The notes under the pieces are model-generated. The model did no database searches, was not told where the DNA came from, and saw only the letters and a program-made list of their open reading frames with translations. DNA of 64,000 nucleotides from Dinoroseobacter sp039192165 (GTDB lineage: Bacteria; Pseudomonadota; Alphaproteobacteria; Rhodobacterales; Rhodobacteraceae): NCBI GenBank assembly GCA_039192165.1, contig JBCCXD010000006.1:186001-250000 (forward strand), written 5' to 3'. Position 1 is the stretch's first letter. Each line of letters opens with the position of its first letter. Shown piece by piece: positions 43,234-52,002 of the stretch. A program made the translations under genes and the position numbers.

Positions 43234-45264
43234 CTACCGGCGAGGCGGGCGCGGGGGTGCCGCATCTATAAAGCGGCGCGCCGCTTCCGCCTGTCTGGGA
43301 TCGGCTGTGAGCAACGCCTGAAAACCCGCTTCCGCGAGTTCCGGATCCCCGCCCCAGACACCGGACTGGATTGCAAATCTGAGGGCCTGTGGGTCATCGG
43401 AGGCCACTTCGGTGAGCCAGCGCGCATGCTCTGTCATTTCCTCAAAGCGCGCCCCCAGTTGGAGGGAGACCAGAAGCGAGATGCGCGCGTTGATCGAATT
43501 TGGCACCTGGTCGACAGCCGACCGATGCAGACCCACGGCGCCGTCAACATCGCCGATGCGCGCCAGAATGCGGCCTGCCTCCAAAAGCTGACCGTGATTT
43601 TGAGCAGTACTGCAAACATCAACGATGGCACCCGATTCCGGGACACTTCCTGCAAGCAAATCGGCGCAGCGCGCAAATGCACCGCCCAACCGCGCTGTCA
43701 CTGCGGCAGCCTGATCGTCCTCGCGCAATGCGAGTGCAGCGCGCACATCTCCGACCGGGATCGCCTCAAACCGCCCGTCGCCGCCACCGACCGCAATACC
43801 GCGTAAGCTACCTTGGGCGTCTACCAAGGCGCCGCCGCTTACCCCGGGCTGCATGCGTGCCGCCACATGCAGTCGTCCCAGCGGTGCTGCATCCGCAGGT
43901 GGCAAAATCTCCGGTCCAGGGTCAAATACCCGAACCTCCTGTCGCGCAATATCTGCACCCACAGCGTAAAACTCTGTGCTTTCGAGCACCCCGTCACTCT
44001 CCAAGTCTGGCACGAACCCATCCTCAGGCAGCCCTGTCACCTCCAGAAGAGCAAGGTCCCCGGTATACGCGGTGGGCACAACCCTTGCTCCGCGAGGTCC
44101 ATCGGGTGTGTACACAACCGCATCGGGGCGGTCTCCGATCACGTGTCTGTTGGTGACGAGCAGAGTATCCGAAATCCGGGTCGCGCTGCCCAGTGGATCA
44201 AACGCAGAGACAGGGAAAACGGCCTGTCGCATCAAACACACAGGCAGCACATGGGGACAATCGCCAAGCTGATCGCGGTTCGTGGCCTGCTCGTCCGCGA
44301 CTTTAGGGCGCGCAAGCGGAAGTGACACAAACGCAGGTGTCCCGTTTCTTTCAATCCGGACATCAACGCTGGGAGTTCCTTCGGGCACCAATGCGAGGGC
44401 GGCAATTGCATCGCGTGGCGCGCGGATCCGGCGCTCTCCGATGCTCAGAATAAGATCACCGACCTGAAAGCCGGCCTGAGCTGCCGGGCCGCTGTCGTCA
44501 AGCAGCGCGACTTCTGCGGCCGCGATACGCGCCAGGACCGACCGCTCGGGCAATGCCAGCCGCCAGCCCGGTTGCGGGTAGCTTACCTCTCCTTCTGCCA
44601 GCAAGGCGGCCGTCACGCGCTGCAAAAGCGGCGCGGACACTGCAAAATTCATTCCGATATTTGTTTCCGACCCGGACGCAAAAATTGCCGAAATCATTCC
44701 GACCAGATGGCCCTCGTCATCGACCAGCGCCCCACCCGAAGTGCCGGGATTGGCCGCCGCATCAGTTTGCACGAAATCCTCGACCGGATTGAAACCTGCA
44801 TTGCTGACGCCGAGCGCTGAGACGACCCCGCAGGTGACGGAAAGTCCGAACCCATAGGCGTTTCCAATGGCGCAGACATGATCCGCCAACGAAGGGCTTT
44901 CCGCAAAGACCATTGGGGGCAGATCGGCGTTCACCCGCAACAAAGCTATGTCGGACGCAACATCCTGAGCCACAAGTTCCGCTGGCAAAACACGCCCGTC
45001 AGATAGTCGAATATCGATGCGTTCTGCCGGTTCTATAACATGCCAGGCTGTGGCGATGATGTCGGGTTGCACAACGACACCACTGCCCTCAGGTGCGACG
45101 CCGGGTGGACCACCCGAACCGCCCTGCGCCCGTCCAGGCCAGACAGGTAGAACGGAAACTACCGAAGCGATCGTTTCCTGTGGCATCGCTGTTGCGCGTT
45201 CGACTGGAAAAATGAGCAATGCCGCCAAAACTACAGCGCGTCCAAAAGCCTTACTGTGGCGCAC
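43234..45264 (-). CDS. Secreted double trypsin-like (HtrA-type) protease
   Basis: A 676-residue secreted protein with a signal peptide (residues 8-26) and two chymotrypsin-fold modules. Module 1 has His75 ('TAWHVIEPA'), Asp105 ('SDIALLRV') and Ser176 ('GTSGGALVDDEG'), followed by a PDZ-like segment ('AAQAGFQVGDLILSIGERRI'). Module 2 repeats it: 'VTNRHVIGDRP', 'DLALLEV' and 'GVSGGALVDAQG'. The C-terminal 130 residues look helical and TPR-like. I start at GTG 45264, before which stands GGGAGGGA; the longer frame has no leader. Two complete catalytic triads in one chain are unusual. Confidence 0.82.
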   Translation of the reverse strand: MRHSKAFGRAVVLAALLIFPVERATAMPQETIASVVSVLPVWPGRAQGGSGGPPGVAPEGSGVVVQPDIIATAWHVIEPAERIDIRLSDGRVLPAELVAQDVASDIALLRVNADLPPMVFAESPSLADHVCAIGNAYGFGLSVTCGVVSALGVSNAGFNPVEDFVQTDAAANPGTSGGALVDDEGHLVGMISAIFASGSETNIGMNFAVSAPLLQRVTAALLAEGEVSYPQPGWRLALPERSVLARIAAAEVALLDDSGPAAQAGFQVGDLILSIGERRIRAPRDAIAALALVPEGTPSVDVRIERNGTPAFVSLPLARPKVADEQATNRDQLGDCPHVLPVCLMRQAVFPVSAFDPLGSATRISDTLLVTNRHVIGDRPDAVVYTPDGPRGARVVPTAYTGDLALLEVTGLPEDGFVPDLESDGVLESTEFYAVGADIARQEVRVFDPGPEILPPADAAPLGRLHVAARMQPGVSGGALVDAQGSLRGIAVGGGDGRFEAIPVGDVRAALALREDDQAAAVTARLGGAFARCADLLAGSVPESGAIVDVCSTAQNHGQLLEAGRILARIGDVDGAVGLHRSAVDQVPNSINARISLLVSLQLGARFEEMTEHARWLTEVASDDPQALRFAIQSGVWGGDPELAEAGFQALLTADPRQAEAARRFIDAAPPRPPRR

Positions 45265-45566
45265 GTGACATCCCTCCCTCGTTGGTTTGATGCAGGATGG
45301 CCCGCGCTTGCAATCCGGACAAGCCCAATGGCATTCCCACGCCTCGCGGCCCATGCTTGCCTTTGAAAAAAGAGGAAACTTCACTCATTTCACATAAAGG
45401 ACAGCGAAAGCTTGCTTTACTGACAATTTTAGTCGACAATTGTGCTGCACCCCGTAGCCACCTTTTCAGGCAGCATGCGAACACGGAGACAGCGGATATA
45501 TTGCTCGCTGCCCGTTTCTTTGAAACCTGCGCCCCATCAGTGCCTGCACGACAACGAGGCTAGATC
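45265..45566. other. Divergent control region before HemP
   Basis: About 300 bases without a gene, between the protease start and hemP. It holds a direct repeat GACAATT (45422-45428 and 45435-45441, 13 bases apart) next to a palindromic CAATTTTAGTCGACAATTG stretch, possibly regulator sites or promoter. No clear Irr or Fur box was recognised. Assignment is tentative. Confidence 0.35.
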
Positions 45567-45746
45567 ATGAACACCATCACTCGCGTTTTCCCGACCAGCG
45601 CCAACCCGCATCCGCAAGACGAAACAATCGCGACGTACAATGCACGGGATTTGATTGAAAATGGTGTCCAGGCGCATATCGTGCTCGACTCTCAAGTCTA
45701 CACTCTGCGCATTACCAGAGCAGGCAAGCTAATCCTGACAAAGTAA
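45567..45746 (+). CDS. hemP: Hemin uptake protein HemP
   Basis: A 59-residue protein below usual ORF cutoffs. It ends in 'VYTLRITRAGKLILTK', the diagnostic C-terminal signature of HemP, preceded by 'YNARDLIENGVQAHIVLDSQ' where other members have 'SRSLFQGRQELLIRHGGETY'-like sequence. HemP proteins support haem/hemin uptake and are typically iron-repressed. ATG at 45567, stop 45744-45746. No hemin transporter gene sits next to it here; dps, also an iron gene, is convergent downstream. Confidence 0.75.
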   Translation: MNTITRVFPTSANPHPQDETIATYNARDLIENGVQAHIVLDSQVYTLRITRAGKLILTK

Positions 45747-45797
45747 CGAACACTCTGTCAGGCCAACCGCGGGCGATCCCGCTCACACATGCGCACG

Positions 45798-45824
45798 AAA
45801 AAAAGGCGGCCAGAAGACCGCCTT
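45798..45824 (-). terminator. Rho-independent terminator of dps
   Basis: On the minus strand a 7-bp stem AAGGCGG/CCGCCTT (loop of 8, 45810-45817) is followed directly by a run of seven T (plus-strand A7, 45798-45804). It stands 23 bases after the dps stop and also faces hemP, possibly ending both. Confidence 0.85.
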
Positions 45825-45846
45825 CTCTCCAAAACTATCGCTGAAT

Positions 45847-46317
45847 CTATCTAAGGTGAGCGCGCAGGAACCAAGCGAATTTTTCGTGCTCTTGCCCCCT
45901 TGCGATGCAGAGATCTTCCGTGAGTGTGTCGCCATATGATGCCGCCAGCTCGCCGGCTCCCGCCAGCGTCGCAGCGAGCGTTTCCTGAGCGGTCTGCAGC
46001 GTCTTTACCATTTCTTCTGCCGTGGCGTGGCCGTCATGTTCTGAAATCTTCGACCGCGCAATCATCCCCGCCAGGGTGCCTTCTGCATGGCCATCAAGAG
46101 CCTTAATCCGTTCTGCGAGATCGTCTTGCGCCACGAAATGATCCTCGTAGATCTTCTGGAAAAGCTCATGCAGCGGACCAAAGGCCATGCCTGTGACATT
46201 CCAATGGAAGTTCTGCGCGAGCATGGTGGCCACGGCGGTCTCGGCAACGCACTGGTTAAGCGCATCGGCGATGGACGCCTGCACGTCTTGAGACAATGTG
46301 ATCGCTGTCTGCGTCAT
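45847..46317 (-). CDS. dps: Dps-family DNA-binding ferritin-like protein
   Basis: A 156-residue Dps protein: the di-iron ferroxidase site residues appear in 'LAQNFHWNVTGMAFGPLHELFQKIYEDHFVAQDDLAERIKAL' (His, Asp, Glu of the interface) and 'ATLAGAGELAASYGDTLTEDLCIARGQEHEKFAWFLRAHL'. Dodecamers oxidise and store iron and shield DNA in starvation or peroxide stress. I chose ATG 46317 with GAGG six bases upstream. The promoter has an Irr-like box, so expression probably follows iron status. Confidence 0.9.
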   Translation of the reverse strand: MTQTAITLSQDVQASIADALNQCVAETAVATMLAQNFHWNVTGMAFGPLHELFQKIYEDHFVAQDDLAERIKALDGHAEGTLAGMIARSKISEHDGHATAEEMVKTLQTAQETLAATLAGAGELAASYGDTLTEDLCIARGQEHEKFAWFLRAHLR

Positions 46318-46418
46318 AGTAATCCTCACAAAAAATGGGGGTGCGTTGAGCTAGCTGGCTGGATCGCTGGCTCGCTTGAGAGTGAAATAGGGACCCAGAA
46401 ACGGTTTGCCAAGACTTT

Positions 46419-46435
46419 TTTAGAATAATTCTAAT
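46419..46435. promoter_or_regulatory. Irr-like iron box upstream of dps
   Basis: A perfect 6-bp-arm inverted repeat TTAGAA-TAA-TTCTAA (46420-46434), flanked by T on both sides, about 100 bases before the dps ATG. Its arms and 3-base spacing resemble the iron control element bound by Irr in alphaproteobacteria. A function in dps control is inferred from position. Confidence 0.65.
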
Positions 46436-46536
46436 TCTGATGAATTTAGTCGTCTTTTCTAACGGCTAAAGACCACTCACAAGCTCCTTAAGTCTAGAAT
46501 GACGAAGAGCCTTCAAGCCAATGATATCATAAATAA

Positions 46537-46923
46537 TTATGCAAATCGCGCACTCTGAGCTGAAAGTTTTAGCGATAAGTTAAGCGAACCTTCGTTTATC
46601 ATCCAGCGTCGCAAAACGAAGGTGCGGGCACCGCTTTTATGCATCGGATCAGCTTCAGCGAGCGCGCGCGCTTCCGCAAGTGAGGGCGCGGCATAGATGA
46701 TCAGGCCCATGCCCTCCATCAGCGCACCCGACTCGTCGGAGACCGGGCCTGCCAGAAACAGAGTGCCCTTTGCTTCCTGTTCCGCCTGATAGGCTAAATG
46801 AGACTGCAGGTTTGCCTTCACGTCCTCCGGGCTGCTCGCCGGTGTCGAAAGCACTGCATAAAGCTCATGCGCCAATGCGCCCCGGCTCTTTGCCTGTGCT
46901 TTATACTCTTCCCATGCAGGCAT
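46537..46923 (-). CDS. YciI-like protein
   Basis: A 128-residue YciI-superfamily protein with 'EYKAQAKSRGALAHELYAVLS' and 'GLIIYAAPSLAEARALAEADPMHKSGA', where the usual strand-turn ends in a conserved Asp-Pro and His. YciI domains occur in isomerases and lactone-processing proteins of aromatic degradation. It is divergently oriented from the FAH hydrolase, sharing a control region with an AT-rich palindrome, so it is probably part of the same regulon. Confidence 0.75.
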   Translation of the reverse strand: MPAWEEYKAQAKSRGALAHELYAVLSTPASSPEDVKANLQSHLAYQAEQEAKGTLFLAGPVSDESGALMEGMGLIIYAAPSLAEARALAEADPMHKSGARTFVLRRWMINEGSLNLSLKLSAQSARFA

Positions 46924-46950
46924 TTTCGATGTCCTCCCTTGATCGATATA

Positions 46951-46966
46951 AAAATCGATTTTATTT
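46951..46966. promoter_or_regulatory. AT-rich palindrome shared with the GST/TAXI promoter
   Basis: AAAATCGATTTT (46951-46962) is a perfect 12-bp palindrome in the divergent region between the YciI and FAH genes. The overlapping 12-mer ATCGATTTTATT (46954-46965) recurs exactly at 57200-57211, and ATCGAT also lies in the GntR promoter. It is a candidate operator for that GntR regulator. Confidence 0.5.
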
Positions 46967-47019
46967 GACTTATGGTTTTTTTATCGTCAAAAAAAGACTC
47001 GATCAAGAGGGAGTATCCG

Positions 47020-47904
47020 ATGCGGTTTCTAGTTGGAACGGTGGAAAACCATCAAAGCGTGTTTGCTGTTGAAGGAGACACGGCAACCAATCTAACGGAA
47101 CTTCTTCCCGAAATCGGGTCAGACCTTGCCGCCCTGGCATCCAAACCTGACCTGCTTGCCCGCGCGAAGAGCCTCGTTGGTCAGGGATCACACACCGCGC
47201 TGAGCGACATTACTCCCGCTCTGCCTGTGGAATCCCCGGGCACGATCATCTGCCTTGGCCTGAACTACGTCGAACATATCAAAGAAGGCGGGTACGACAT
47301 TCCCGACTACCCTGCCCTTTTCATGCGCGGTCGCAACTCCATTATGGCTTCTGGCGCGCCGATGGTGCGCCCTGCATGCTCCGAAACCTTGGACTATGAA
47401 GCTGAATTGATGCTGATCGTCGGAAAAGGTGGGCGGCATATCCCGGAGGATAAGGCGCTTGAGCATATCTTCGGCTACACAACATTCAATGACGGGTCGG
47501 TACGCGAGTACCAGCGCAAGACTCATCAATGGACACCAGGCAAGAATTTTGACGACACCGGCGCAATCGGCCCCATCGTCGTGACGCCGGATGAGCTGCC
47601 CGCCGGCGCCAGCGGACTTAAAATCGAGAGTCGTGTTGGGAGCGAGGTTCTTCAGTCCTCGAATACCTCAAACATGATTTGGGGTGTGGCAAAAACCCTC
47701 GCGATCATTTCAGAATATACCACGCTGGAACCCGGAGATCTGATTGCACTCGGAACACCACCCGGCGTTGGTCATGCTAAGAAACCCGGGCCTCGGTGGC
47801 TGCGGCCCGGCGAAGTTATCGAGGTCGAGATCGAGCGCATCGGCACCTGTGCCAACCCGATTGTTGACGAAGCGGCTTCGGCCTCGCAGACGGCGGCAGA
47901 GTAA
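47020..47904 (+). CDS. Fumarylacetoacetate hydrolase family protein
   Basis: A 294-residue FAH-family enzyme. The metal-binding acidic motif is 'TLDYEAELMLIVGKGGRHI' with the conserved 'PALFMRGRNS' and 'LIALGTPPGVGHAKKP' near the end. Members hydrolyse or isomerise beta-diketone or oxo-dienoate products of aromatic ring cleavage. ATG 47020 follows AAGAGGGAG. The stop overlaps the nitroreductase start by one base. With the intradiol dioxygenase 4 kb away it fits a ring-cleavage route. Confidence 0.85.
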   Translation: MRFLVGTVENHQSVFAVEGDTATNLTELLPEIGSDLAALASKPDLLARAKSLVGQGSHTALSDITPALPVESPGTIICLGLNYVEHIKEGGYDIPDYPALFMRGRNSIMASGAPMVRPACSETLDYEAELMLIVGKGGRHIPEDKALEHIFGYTTFNDGSVREYQRKTHQWTPGKNFDDTGAIGPIVVTPDELPAGASGLKIESRVGSEVLQSSNTSNMIWGVAKTLAIISEYTTLEPGDLIALGTPPGVGHAKKPGPRWLRPGEVIEVEIERIGTCANPIVDEAASASQTAAE

Positions 47905-48566
47905 TGGGTGAAGGTGCTGAAAAACTTGAAGACCTTCGTCAACATGCTCAGGATGCTGTGCGCGCTCTGAGGTCTCGCAAACCGGTACTGGACGATGACT
48001 CGATCGACCTTATCCTGCGCGACGCCCGTTCACACTACGCTTGGACAGACCGCCCAGTCAGCGATGACATGTTGCGTACGCTTTTCGAGATTACCATTTC
48101 CGGCCCCACCAGCATGAATACCTGCCCGGCCCGCTTCGTTTTCATACGCAGCGACGCCGAAAAAGAGCGCCTGGCAAAATCGCTCAAACCCAAAAATGTC
48201 GAGAAGATGCGCTCAGCGCCCGTAACCGCGATCATCGCTTGGGACCCGCTCTTCTGGCAAAAGCTGGACTTTTTATTCCCGCATGAAGACCGCAAGCCCA
48301 TGTTTGAGGGCAAAGACGCGCACTGCCATGCGACCGCCTTCCGGAACTCGACCTTGCAAGGCGCATATTTCATGATCGCCGCCCGCGCGATGGGGCTCGA
48401 TGTTGGCGCTATGTCCGGGTTTTCCAATCAGGTTGTGGATGAAGAATTCTTTGGAGAGAACGGATGGAAGTCAAACTTCCTGTGCAATATCGGCTACGCC
48501 GATGAGACCGCGCTCTTCCAGAAGCTGCCCCGATTCGATTTTGACGATGTCTGCGAGATAGTGTGA
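47904..48566 (+). CDS. RutE-like nitroreductase family protein
   Basis: A 220-residue flavin nitroreductase-fold protein of the RutE (malonic semialdehyde reductase) branch, with 'YAWTDRPVSDDMLRTLFEITISGPTSMNTCPARFVFIRSDAEKERL' and 'NVEKMRSAPVTAIIAWD'. RutE-type enzymes reduce 3-carbon semialdehydes or nitro/aldehyde intermediates using NAD(P)H. Overlaps the FAH gene by one base and is followed by OsmC after six bases. Actual substrate not known. Confidence 0.8.
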   Translation: MGEGAEKLEDLRQHAQDAVRALRSRKPVLDDDSIDLILRDARSHYAWTDRPVSDDMLRTLFEITISGPTSMNTCPARFVFIRSDAEKERLAKSLKPKNVEKMRSAPVTAIIAWDPLFWQKLDFLFPHEDRKPMFEGKDAHCHATAFRNSTLQGAYFMIAARAMGLDVGAMSGFSNQVVDEEFFGENGWKSNFLCNIGYADETALFQKLPRFDFDDVCEIV

Positions 48567-48572
48567 GGACGC

Positions 48573-49028
48573 ATGGCGGTTCGCGAAAAAACCACCGTAC
48601 GTCTTAAGGCTGAGGCTCAGTGTACCTCCCATTCACGGGCCGAAATCTCTGTCAGAAATCTGACCTTTGACATCGACGAACCAATCGAACGGGGCGGCAC
48701 TAATCATGGGCCAACGCCTACCGACACAGCACTGGCAGCACTTGCAGGTTGCACCAATGTGATCGGCCATAAGTGCGCCAAAAAACTTGGCATAGATATT
48801 GGCAACCTACAGATCAAACTGTCTTGCGAGTTTGACAGGAGAGGTGTCACACTCACGCATGAAATAGACACGCCTTTTGTCGCGATCGACCAGACGGTGA
48901 TCTGGTCGGGAGAGGCGAGCGAGGCGGAAATCCAGGCCCTATCGGCAGAGGTTGAGAAGTACTGCCCGTTGGCCAAGCTGTTTGTTGGGTCCGGCACGCA
49001 GCTGAGAACAACCTGGACCAAAGCCTGA
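48573..49028 (+). CDS. OsmC family protein
   Basis: A 151-residue OsmC-fold protein: 'DEPIERGGTNHGPTPTDTALAALAGCTNVIGHKCAKKL' carries the first conserved Cys, and 'LSAEVEKYCPLAKLF' the second, forming the peroxidatic pair. Such proteins reduce organic hydroperoxides, and may protect the ring-cleavage enzymes of this operon. Starts eight bases after a weak GAGG site. Confidence 0.85.
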   Translation: MAVREKTTVRLKAEAQCTSHSRAEISVRNLTFDIDEPIERGGTNHGPTPTDTALAALAGCTNVIGHKCAKKLGIDIGNLQIKLSCEFDRRGVTLTHEIDTPFVAIDQTVIWSGEASEAEIQALSAEVEKYCPLAKLFVGSGTQLRTTWTKA

Positions 49029-49059
49029 CGAAACGGGCAATTCTATGGGAGGAAGACAG

Positions 49060-50148
49060 ATGATTGGACTGATGACCCGCCGCACGGTACTGGCGGCGCT
49101 TCTGGCCGGAGCAACCGCGCTTCCGGCTGCGGCCACCGAAACGATCAAAGCGGTCGTGATCGATGGCTACCCTGCACGCGCGCTTTGGGTAAAGGAATTC
49201 ACAAACTTCTTTATCCCGGAAGTGGACAAGCGCCTGGCAGAAACGGGCAACTTCAAGATGGATTGGCAGGAAAGCTACGGCGGCACCATCGTGAAACCCA
49301 AAGGTGTTCTCGAAGGCGTCAAGCTGGGGCTTGGCGATATCGGGATCGTCACCACGATTTTTCACAGCTCTAAACTGCCAAGCCAGGCGATTTCAGCCGT
49401 GACGCCATTCGTCGCCGCAGATGCACGTGCCGTGGCAAAGGCGGTTGATGAAATTGCCAAGGAATACCCGGCAATGCAGGCCGAATTTGATGCGCAAAAT
49501 CAGGTCTACTTGGCCACTGGCGTCGTTCTCGACACCTACCAGGTTTTCTCACGGGAAAAGATTGAGAGCATATCTGACCTCGAAGGCCAGAAGATTGCCG
49601 GAGCCGGGATGAACCTGCGGTATCTTGAAGGCATCGAGGGTGCAGCCGGGGTGCGTGGCGGTCTCACCGATTTCTACAATATGGTTCAGACGGGACTGGT
49701 CGACCACGCGATGCTGTGGCCGGAAGCCGCAAAAACCTTCAAGATTGCTGAGGTGGCGCCCTACATGCTCAAAGCCGACCTCGGTGCGGTGAACTCCAAG
49801 ACCATTACCGTAAACAAGGACTACTGGGAAAAGCTGCCTGACGAAGTGAAAGATGTGCTGCAGGACGTGGCCGTGGCCTATCGTGACCACGTGGCAGGTA
49901 TTGCTATGGACCGCGCGGAAGCAAGCCGCGAAGCCTATGTTGCGGACGGCGGCACGGTCGTAGAAATGAGCGCCGCGGATCGCGAAGCCTGGGCGCAGGC
50001 CATGCCCAACATCGCAGCGGAATGGGCCGAAGGCTTGGACAGCGCAGGTCAGCCCGGCTCGGAAATGCTCGCGTCATACATGGCCAAGCTCAAGGAGTCC
50101 GGCTACGAGCCCGTCCGTGACTGGGCAGGCGAGGAAATGACGAACTAA
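49060..50148 (+). CDS. dctP: TRAP transporter substrate-binding protein (DctP-type)
   Basis: A 362-residue periplasmic binding protein with a leader that has an Arg pair ('MTRRTVLAALLAGATALPAAA'), so Tat or Sec export. DctP landmarks: 'GIVTTIFHSSKLPSQAISAVTPF' and 'EKIESISDLEGQKIAGAGMNL'. I chose ATG 49060, preceded by GGGAGGA, rather than ATG 49045. It works with the two TRAP permease subunits that follow. The ligand is likely an organic acid, perhaps the aromatic acid metabolised by this operon, which is inferred. Confidence 0.86.
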   Translation: MIGLMTRRTVLAALLAGATALPAAATETIKAVVIDGYPARALWVKEFTNFFIPEVDKRLAETGNFKMDWQESYGGTIVKPKGVLEGVKLGLGDIGIVTTIFHSSKLPSQAISAVTPFVAADARAVAKAVDEIAKEYPAMQAEFDAQNQVYLATGVVLDTYQVFSREKIESISDLEGQKIAGAGMNLRYLEGIEGAAGVRGGLTDFYNMVQTGLVDHAMLWPEAAKTFKIAEVAPYMLKADLGAVNSKTITVNKDYWEKLPDEVKDVLQDVAVAYRDHVAGIAMDRAEASREAYVADGGTVVEMSAADREAWAQAMPNIAAEWAEGLDSAGQPGSEMLASYMAKLKESGYEPVRDWAGEEMTN

Positions 50149-50166
50149 GACACGTCACACGCCCCA

Positions 50167-50688
50167 ATGGTCTCTTTTGCCAAACTCGCCAGCGGCATCG
50201 CTATGGCAGCTAATGCCGCTGGTACCTTCGTCGTCATCGCGCTTATCGCAGTCGTAAACTACGACATCGTGGCGCGGGGGCTCTTCAATAAGCCCTTTCT
50301 TGGCGCCGTGGAGGTGGTTCAGTTCTCGATGGTACTTATTGTGTTCTTGCAGTTGCCAGACGTGATCCGCGTCGGACGCCTCACACGCTCCGACGGATTC
50401 CTCGGCCTGATGCGGGCGCGCCGCCCGGCGTTTGGGCGCAAACTGAGCCAGGTGATCGACTTGGTGAGCGCAGTCTTCATGGTGCTTGTGGCTGTCGCGA
50501 TATGGCCGGAGTTCCTGGAAATGTGGGAAAGCAAAGACTTCTTCGGCGTTCCGGGTGTTTTTACCGCGCCGTGGTGGCCCGTGAAGCTTGTGATCTTCCT
50601 TAGCGCTTGCCTGTGCACCGTTCACTTTCTACTGCACATCTTTACCCAGACAGGCGATGCAATCGCGCATGAGGAAAGTGGCTCATGA
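50167..50688 (+). CDS. dctQ: TRAP transporter small permease (DctQ-type)
   Basis: A 173-residue membrane protein with four helices and DctQ marks ('YDIVARGLFNKPFLGAVEVVQFSMVLIVFLQLPDVIRVG'). It forms the membrane complex with the DctM subunit; its stop overlaps the DctM start by 4 bases, indicating translational coupling. Confidence 0.86.
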   Translation: MVSFAKLASGIAMAANAAGTFVVIALIAVVNYDIVARGLFNKPFLGAVEVVQFSMVLIVFLQLPDVIRVGRLTRSDGFLGLMRARRPAFGRKLSQVIDLVSAVFMVLVAVAIWPEFLEMWESKDFFGVPGVFTAPWWPVKLVIFLSACLCTVHFLLHIFTQTGDAIAHEESGS

Positions 50689-51992
50689 CGCCTGTTGAAA
50701 TTGGGCTCGTTTCGATCGTCGCAATCATCACGTTGATCTATCTGGGCGTATACATCCCCATAGCTTTGGGACTGGTGAGCTTCGTCGCCATTTGGATCAT
50801 GCGCGACAGCATGGATCTGTCCTTTGCGCTGCTAAAGATTGCGATCGGCGACAGCGCCATGGAATACACATTCGCCACAATCCCGCTGTTCACCTTCATG
50901 GGCCTGATCGTTTCGAAAGCTGGCCTTGGTGCCGATATTTACTCGGTCATGAATCAGGGGTTCCGGCGGATAACCGGCGGGATCGGAATGGCGACCGTGG
51001 GTGCGAACGCTGTATTTGCGGCTGTTACCGGCTCGTCGATCGCCTCGGCCTCGGTCTTCTCCAAGATGTCCGTTCCGGAGATGCTTCATCACGATTACAA
51101 CCCCCGTTTTGCGGTGGGTGTCGTAGCAGGCAGCTCTGTTCTGGGCATGATCATTCCACCCTCGGCTATGCTGATCATCTACTCCTTTGTCGCCGAACAG
51201 TCTGTAGGCGAGATGTTTCTGGCCGGTGTTGTGCCGGGGCTTTTGCTGGCGGCGGCTTACGTTTTGGCGATCTGGTTTATGGGCCGCTTCACCCCGGCCT
51301 TTGTAGGCGGTAGCAGGGTCGAAGATGGCGAACTCATGCCCTGGTCCGAGATCGCGATCAAAACACTGCCGATCATCGCACTCATCGTTGTCGTACTGGG
51401 CGGTATCTATGCGGGCTGGACAACTCCGGTGGAAGCCGGCGCGGCCGGCTCGTTGCTCGGTATCCTGATTGCCGCGGCACGCGGGCGTATCAACCTGAAA
51501 TCATTTTGGGAAACGGTTATCGAGACAGGCCATATTACAGCCGCGATCCTGTTTCTGATCACCGCAGCTTCGATGTATGCGCGTATGCTCGGTTTGGCGG
51601 GCCTGCCCAACGAGTTACAGAACATTCTTGCTGCAAATGAATTCGACTTCTTCTGGATCATGGTGTTGCTTGTTGTGTTGATGCTGTTTCTCGGAACGAT
51701 CCTGGACACAGCGTCTATCATTCTGATCGTCGTTCCTTTGTTTCTTCCGCTCATTGACACCATGGGGCTGAGCCTTGTGTGGTTCGGCATAGTCGCGGTC
51801 GTTGCCGCTGAGATAGGGCTATTGACCCCGCCCCTTGGCCTGAGTTGCTTTGTCATCAAAGCCACGTTGGATGATGACCGGATCAAATTGAAAGATGTTT
51901 TCCTCGGCGCCCTGCCCTTTGCCTTTGTCATGCTGCTGGTGCTGATCCTGCTGATCCGCTTTCCGGCACTCAGCCTTGCCATCCTAAACTAA
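50685..51992 (+). CDS. dctM: TRAP transporter large permease (DctM-type)
   Basis: A 435-residue protein with about 11-12 membrane helices and the DctM motif regions 'ATIPLFTFMGLIVSKAGLGADIYS', 'GMIIPPSAMLIIYSFVAEQSVGEMFLAGVVPGLLLA' and 'LGTILDTASIILIVVPLFLPLI'. This is the main transport subunit of the DctPQM importer, driving uptake with an ion gradient. Followed 10 bases later by the ring-cleavage dioxygenase. Confidence 0.9.
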   Translation: MTPVEIGLVSIVAIITLIYLGVYIPIALGLVSFVAIWIMRDSMDLSFALLKIAIGDSAMEYTFATIPLFTFMGLIVSKAGLGADIYSVMNQGFRRITGGIGMATVGANAVFAAVTGSSIASASVFSKMSVPEMLHHDYNPRFAVGVVAGSSVLGMIIPPSAMLIIYSFVAEQSVGEMFLAGVVPGLLLAAAYVLAIWFMGRFTPAFVGGSRVEDGELMPWSEIAIKTLPIIALIVVVLGGIYAGWTTPVEAGAAGSLLGILIAAARGRINLKSFWETVIETGHITAAILFLITAASMYARMLGLAGLPNELQNILAANEFDFFWIMVLLVVLMLFLGTILDTASIILIVVPLFLPLIDTMGLSLVWFGIVAVVAAEIGLLTPPLGLSCFVIKATLDDDRIKLKDVFLGALPFAFVMLLVLILLIRFPALSLAILN

Positions 51993-52002
51993 GGAGAGCC
52001 AC

